Assembly (NCBI RefSeq): GCF_003991585.1 | Contig: NZ_PQSP01000004.1 | Coordinates: 182,110-246,109, forward strand | Direction: 5' to 3' | DNA length: 64,000 bases | Source: Saezia sanguinis | Lineage (GTDB): Bacteria > Pseudomonadota > Gammaproteobacteria > Burkholderiales > Burkholderiaceae_C | In this document: positions 60,897 to 64,000 of the stretch, in pieces | How positions within the stretch are numbered: the stretch's first letter is position 1 | Layout of the letters: each line of letters begins with the position of its first letter | Notes under the pieces: model-generated | Database searches by the model: none | Told to the model about the DNA's origin: nothing | Seen by the model: only the letters and a program-made list of their open reading frames with translations | Translations under genes and position numbers: made by a program

Positions 60897-63800
60897 ATGA
60901 ACAGAGTGCATAAAACCGTGTGGAGTCAGTCCTTAGGGCAATGGGTCGTGGCTTCAGAGATGGCAAAAAGCCATGGGAAGAGCCAGACGCAACAACTAAA
61001 GGCGGGTGGAGCTAAAAAATCGGTAGATTTTTCCGAAGCGGCAGTTAAATGTCTGGGTAGCCTGGCTGTTGGGGCAGGGCTGGCATTGGGCATATCCCCG
61101 GTTTGGGCGGCAACCTGTACCACAACAGCGGCAGGAATTCTCCAGTGTCAGCAAAGCACTGCCGGCGAAGAGCTCAACTACAACGAAACCGGGTTGACAG
61201 CACCCATTTATGTATTGGGAACCCTTGTAGGGGGGGAGGCACCAGTTTCCCTGGTAGTCAATGACAGCACGATTACTGGTGGGACAAGTGGACATGGTGT
61301 TACGGCACAAGGCAAGGGGGCATCGCTGATATTCAACGGCACCAACAGCATCACACTGAACACAGCAAATGATACAGCTGCGCTAGTCATGGGATCGTCT
61401 GGTGGTCCTGGAGATGCATCCATTACTGTGAATGGGCAGTTGGATATCAATATTGATCATGCTGGTGTTACCAACTCTGATGGGCTGGAAACACATGGTG
61501 AAAACACGAGCATTATTCACCACGGGGAAGGCACCATTACAACCAATGGCGGTAATGCGATCTACACAACTGCAACCAACAGGGCTGAAGTTGTGATCGA
61601 TGGTTCTGCTGTTAACCTGATTGTTTCGGGCGACAGTAACAATGGCATCAGAGCCAGTGGTCAGGAGGTGGTGGTTGATATTGCCAATACATCCATGACG
61701 ACCTCTGGTAATGGCGGAAATGGCATTTATGCCACCACGACAGCGGGCAGCATTGAGATTACCAGCACAGATAGCGCTATTACTACCACGGGCGATAGTG
61801 CATTTGCAATCCAGGCACAAATTACCAATGCCGGTGCTGCCAGTGGCGGTATCACCATTAACCAGACCGGTGGTACCTTTAATACCTCAGGAACCTTCGG
61901 TCATGGCATCCATGCATCCACCAATGCTGCCTCAGGCGACATTAACGTCAATATGACCGATACGGTGATGAACCTTAAAAACTATAACAGTGATGGTATT
62001 TATATCCAGAACACCAATGCTGGGGTATCCGATGTCAACGTCAATGTGACGACCAACGGCGGTGCAATTAACCTGATTGACCCCAATGTGGCTGCCACTG
62101 CCGGCTCCAACTTCGGTATCGTTGTGCAGCAAAGTGGTACAGCAGCTGGTGATATCACCATCCACAATAACGGTACACAAATCACAACGGGTCTGGCTGC
62201 CAATGGTAGCGCATCAAACTCATCTGCCATTCGTGCAGAATTTTTGGGTAATGCAGCAGCATCAGGCAATATTGAGATTGTCAATTCAGGGACGCTGTCG
62301 ACCCAGGGTGCAAGTGCTTATGGTATACATGGCGTAACAGCCGGAACTGGCAGCATTGATATCACTAATACGGGTGATATCACTACGATGGGTAGTACTG
62401 CATATGCAGTGTTTGCACAAGTTAATCATGCTGGTGCAGCCAGCGGGGGTATCACCATTAACCAGGTGGGAGGCACGATAAAAACCTCAGGCACTTATGC
62501 CCATGGTCTCGGTGCTGGAACCAATGCCGTCTCGGGCGATATTCATATGAACATGACCGATACGGTGATGACACTAGGTAACGGTGCTGGTATTGCGGCC
62601 GAGAATTCCGCTCCCGGGGCATCCGATGTCAATGTCAATATCACCACCAATGGCGGTGTCATCAACCTGATTGATCCCAATATAGCAGCCACTTCCGGTC
62701 TTAATTACGGTATCATTGCGCTACAAAGTGGTGTGGCTGCCGGTGACATTACCATCCACAACAACGGCACACAAATCACCAGCGGTCTGGCAGCCAATGG
62801 CGCTGCACCAAACGCTTCTGCCATTTATGCGACATATGCAAATGCAGCAGCAACAGGCAATATTGAAATTGTCAATTCGGGGGCACTCTCCACCCAGGGT
62901 GCCAATGCCTATGGCATCTATGGCGTAACAGCCGGAACCGGTAACATTGATATTATCAACACAGGCGCTATCACCACGCAGGATGCCAAGGGTATTTTTG
63001 TGCAAGCCAATACGGGAGACGCAACCGTCACTGCAAGCGGAGACATTACCACCGGGCAGGCCACAGCTACCTCGTACAGCAGCCATGGGATTGATGCGGG
63101 CAGCAACAGTGGTAATAGTACTGTTAACTATGATAGCGGTACCATCAAGGTGACAAGCACCAACGCCATAGGCATAGCCGCATGGGACAGAGGCAGTACC
63201 AACAGCAGCGTACAGGCCTACATCAACCTGGGCTCTGGTGCTGTGATTGACGCCACCGAAGGGGTGGTGGGGCTGCAAATCAGAAGCAACGGCACTGGAG
63301 AAATCAATATCGCCTCAGGCGCACAAGTCCATGGCGGCAGGCTGGGCGGCGTACAACTCACCGGAACCGGTACCGGCATAGGCAGCTACACCCTGAACAA
63401 TGCCGGTGAAATCGATGCGATGAGCGACCAGGCCATCCTCTCCTCAGCGCCTGCAGGCAGCACCCTGAGTATCACCAACGACGGCACCATCACCGGCTAC
63501 ATTACCGGCGGTGCAGAAGACACCACCTTCACCAACAACAGCTCCAACAGCTGGAACCTCAGAAACTTTGCCGACACCGATGCAGACGGCGTACGCGACA
63601 CCAAAGCCGTTGCCGTCAGCGACTTTGGCGCTGGCAATGACACCTACATCAACACCGCCACCGGCACCCTGCGCTTGGCTACCGTCAGCGGCGAAACCAC
63701 CACCGTGACCACAGGCGAATACGTCCCCGTTGGCGCCCTCAGCAGCAGCAATGCAGGCATCGTGCACGGACAACTGCTCAACCTCAACAGCTTCGAGAAC

Positions 63801-64000
63801 GCAGGCACCATTGACCTCAGCGCCAATGGACTCGCAGGAGATGTACTCGTCATCACCGGAGGCACCACCCCCGGCAGCTACGGCAGCGGCCAATACATCT
63901 CCAACGGCGGCAACCTCAGGATAGACAACCAACTCAGCGGAGCTGCACAAAGCCACACCAGCAAATACGACAGCAGCGGTTATGCGCTCTCGGCAGAAAT
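60897..64000 (+). CDS. Autotransporter-type adhesin, N-terminal part (cut by window end)
   Basis: Open frame of at least 1034 codons, running off the window. It starts MNRVHKTVWSQSLGQWVVAS followed by E: the ESPR extension of large autotransporters and two-partner exoproteins. A hydrophobic core LAVGAGLALGISPVWA lies near residues 60-75, with cleavage after VWA. The passenger is rich in G/N/T/S with short V/I-rich strands (NGTNSITLN, DINVNMTD), typical of a beta-helix. Residues about 284-484 and 485-681 are two related repeats. The C-terminal barrel is not seen, so type Va versus two-partner secretion remains open. Surface adhesion is inferred. Confidence 0.9.
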   Translation, partial: MNRVHKTVWSQSLGQWVVASEMAKSHGKSQTQQLKAGGAKKSVDFSEAAVKCLGSLAVGAGLALGISPVWAATCTTTAAGILQCQQSTAGEELNYNETGLTAPIYVLGTLVGGEAPVSLVVNDSTITGGTSGHGVTAQGKGASLIFNGTNSITLNTANDTAALVMGSSGGPGDASITVNGQLDINIDHAGVTNSDGLETHGENTSIIHHGEGTITTNGGNAIYTTATNRAEVVIDGSAVNLIVSGDSNNGIRASGQEVVVDIANTSMTTSGNGGNGIYATTTAGSIEITSTDSAITTTGDSAFAIQAQITNAGAASGGITINQTGGTFNTSGTFGHGIHASTNAASGDINVNMTDTVMNLKNYNSDGIYIQNTNAGVSDVNVNVTTNGGAINLIDPNVAATAGSNFGIVVQQSGTAAGDITIHNNGTQITTGLAANGSASNSSAIRAEFLGNAAASGNIEIVNSGTLSTQGASAYGIHGVTAGTGSIDITNTGDITTMGSTAYAVFAQVNHAGAASGGITINQVGGTIKTSGTYAHGLGAGTNAVSGDIHMNMTDTVMTLGNGAGIAAENSAPGASDVNVNITTNGGVINLIDPNIAATSGLNYGIIALQSGVAAGDITIHNNGTQITSGLAANGAAPNASAIYATYANAAATGNIEIVNSGALSTQGANAYGIYGVTAGTGNIDIINTGAITTQDAKGIFVQANTGDATVTASGDITTGQATATSYSSHGIDAGSNSGNSTVNYDSGTIKVTSTNAIGIAAWDRGSTNSSVQAYINLGSGAVIDATEGVVGLQIRSNGTGEINIASGAQVHGGRLGGVQLTGTGTGIGSYTLNNAGEIDAMSDQAILSSAPAGSTLSITNDGTITGYITGGAEDTTFTNNSSNSWNLRNFADTDADGVRDTKAVAVSDFGAGNDTYINTATGTLRLATVSGETTTVTTGEYVPVGALSSSNAGIVHGQLLNLNSFENAGTIDLSANGLAGDVLVITGGTTPGSYGSGQYISNGGNLRIDNQLSGAAQSHTSKYDSSGYALSAE
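61746..62348 (+). repeat. Adhesin internal repeat, unit 1 (201 codons)
   Basis: Opens GSIEITSTDSAITTTGDSAF and includes GAASGGITINQ, ASGDINVNMTDTVM and GDITIHNNGTQIT. Unit 2 follows in direct tandem. Confidence 0.88.
62349..62939 (+). repeat. Adhesin internal repeat, unit 2 (197 codons)
   Basis: Opens GSIDITNTGDITTMGSTAYA and includes the same landmarks as unit 1 (GAASGGITINQ, SGDIHMNMTDTVM, GDITIHNNGTQIT), with a small deletion and scattered substitutions. A partial third unit begins GNIDIINTGAITTQ at 62940. Confidence 0.88.

Noticed and set aside
61746..62939. CRISPR or non-coding tandem repeat
   Set aside because: The repeats are long, in frame and coding within the adhesin passenger. 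No short regularly spaced repeats occur anywhere in the window.

Overview
The window looks like a chromosomal segment of a moderate-G+C betaproteobacterium, probably Burkholderiales (Alcaligenaceae or Oxalobacteraceae-like). The support is the set of housekeeping genes (manB-waaA, recJ, hrcA, a CAU tRNA), the RBS and codon style, the many small secreted or lipid-anchored proteins, and an adhesin with the long ESPR signal peptide of proteobacterial autotransporters. The species cannot be fixed from sequence reading alone.

Layout. 0-0.5 kb: a guanidine-II (mini-ykkC) riboswitch and its guanidinium exporter gdx/sugE. 0.5-12.6 kb: an accessory stretch of hypothetical, SUKH-like, small membrane, surface-adhesin-E-like and Sel1-repeat proteins, several of them in paralogous pairs. 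12.7-15.7 kb: three tandem lipoproteins, each with a shared N-terminal module followed by MORN/YwqK-type W-Y-x-N-G repeats; a fourth relative sits at 44.5-45.2 kb. 15.9-21.8 kb: a complete Type IC restriction-modification operon (hsdM-hsdS-hsdR) whose HsdS carries the TAEL repeat known for switching recognition spacing. 22-27.7 kb: DUF6882-like, DUF4261-like and paralogous unknown proteins, a cysteine-rich secreted protein and an aminoglycoside-phosphotransferase-like kinase. 27.9-30.8 kb: envelope sugar genes manB and waaA. 31-32 kb: a two-gene operon with a possible cysteine-hydrolase fold. 32-36.7 kb: an efeU-efeM-efeO-efeB iron-uptake operon with a perfect Fur 7-1-7 box. 37-50 kb: SDR, Pcm-like methyltransferase, MFS and TauE/SafE transporters, rhodanese and DUF2892 proteins, recJ, hrcA and a SF0329-like protein.

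50.1-60.6 kb is a mosaic island. It starts at a CAU tRNA gene whose last 48 bp are repeated exactly at 55.8 kb. Between and beyond these copies lie C-terminal fragments of tyrosine integrases, tail-fibre-like 3' ends, an OafA-type acyltransferase with an SGNH domain, and a compact phage lysis cassette (holin, second small membrane protein, SAR-type endolysin, nested spanin pair). A second, decayed lysis cassette at 59-60.2 kb has lost 775 bp by deletion between 7-bp repeats. A 215-bp direct repeat and a twice-repeated 92-bp two-hairpin element surround it. No capsid, terminase or replication genes are present, so this is a phage-end scrapyard or a lysis-cassette island, not a prophage. An RRM protein, a frameshifted SRAP/YedK gene and small membrane or lipoproteins fill the rest.

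60.9 kb to the window end: the 5' part of a very large autotransporter-type adhesin with an ESPR signal and two ~200-residue internal repeats.

The most novel signals are the repeated two-hairpin element upstream of the spanin genes, the nested history of lysis-cassette duplication and fusion, and the uncharacterised N-terminal module shared by four MORN-type proteins.
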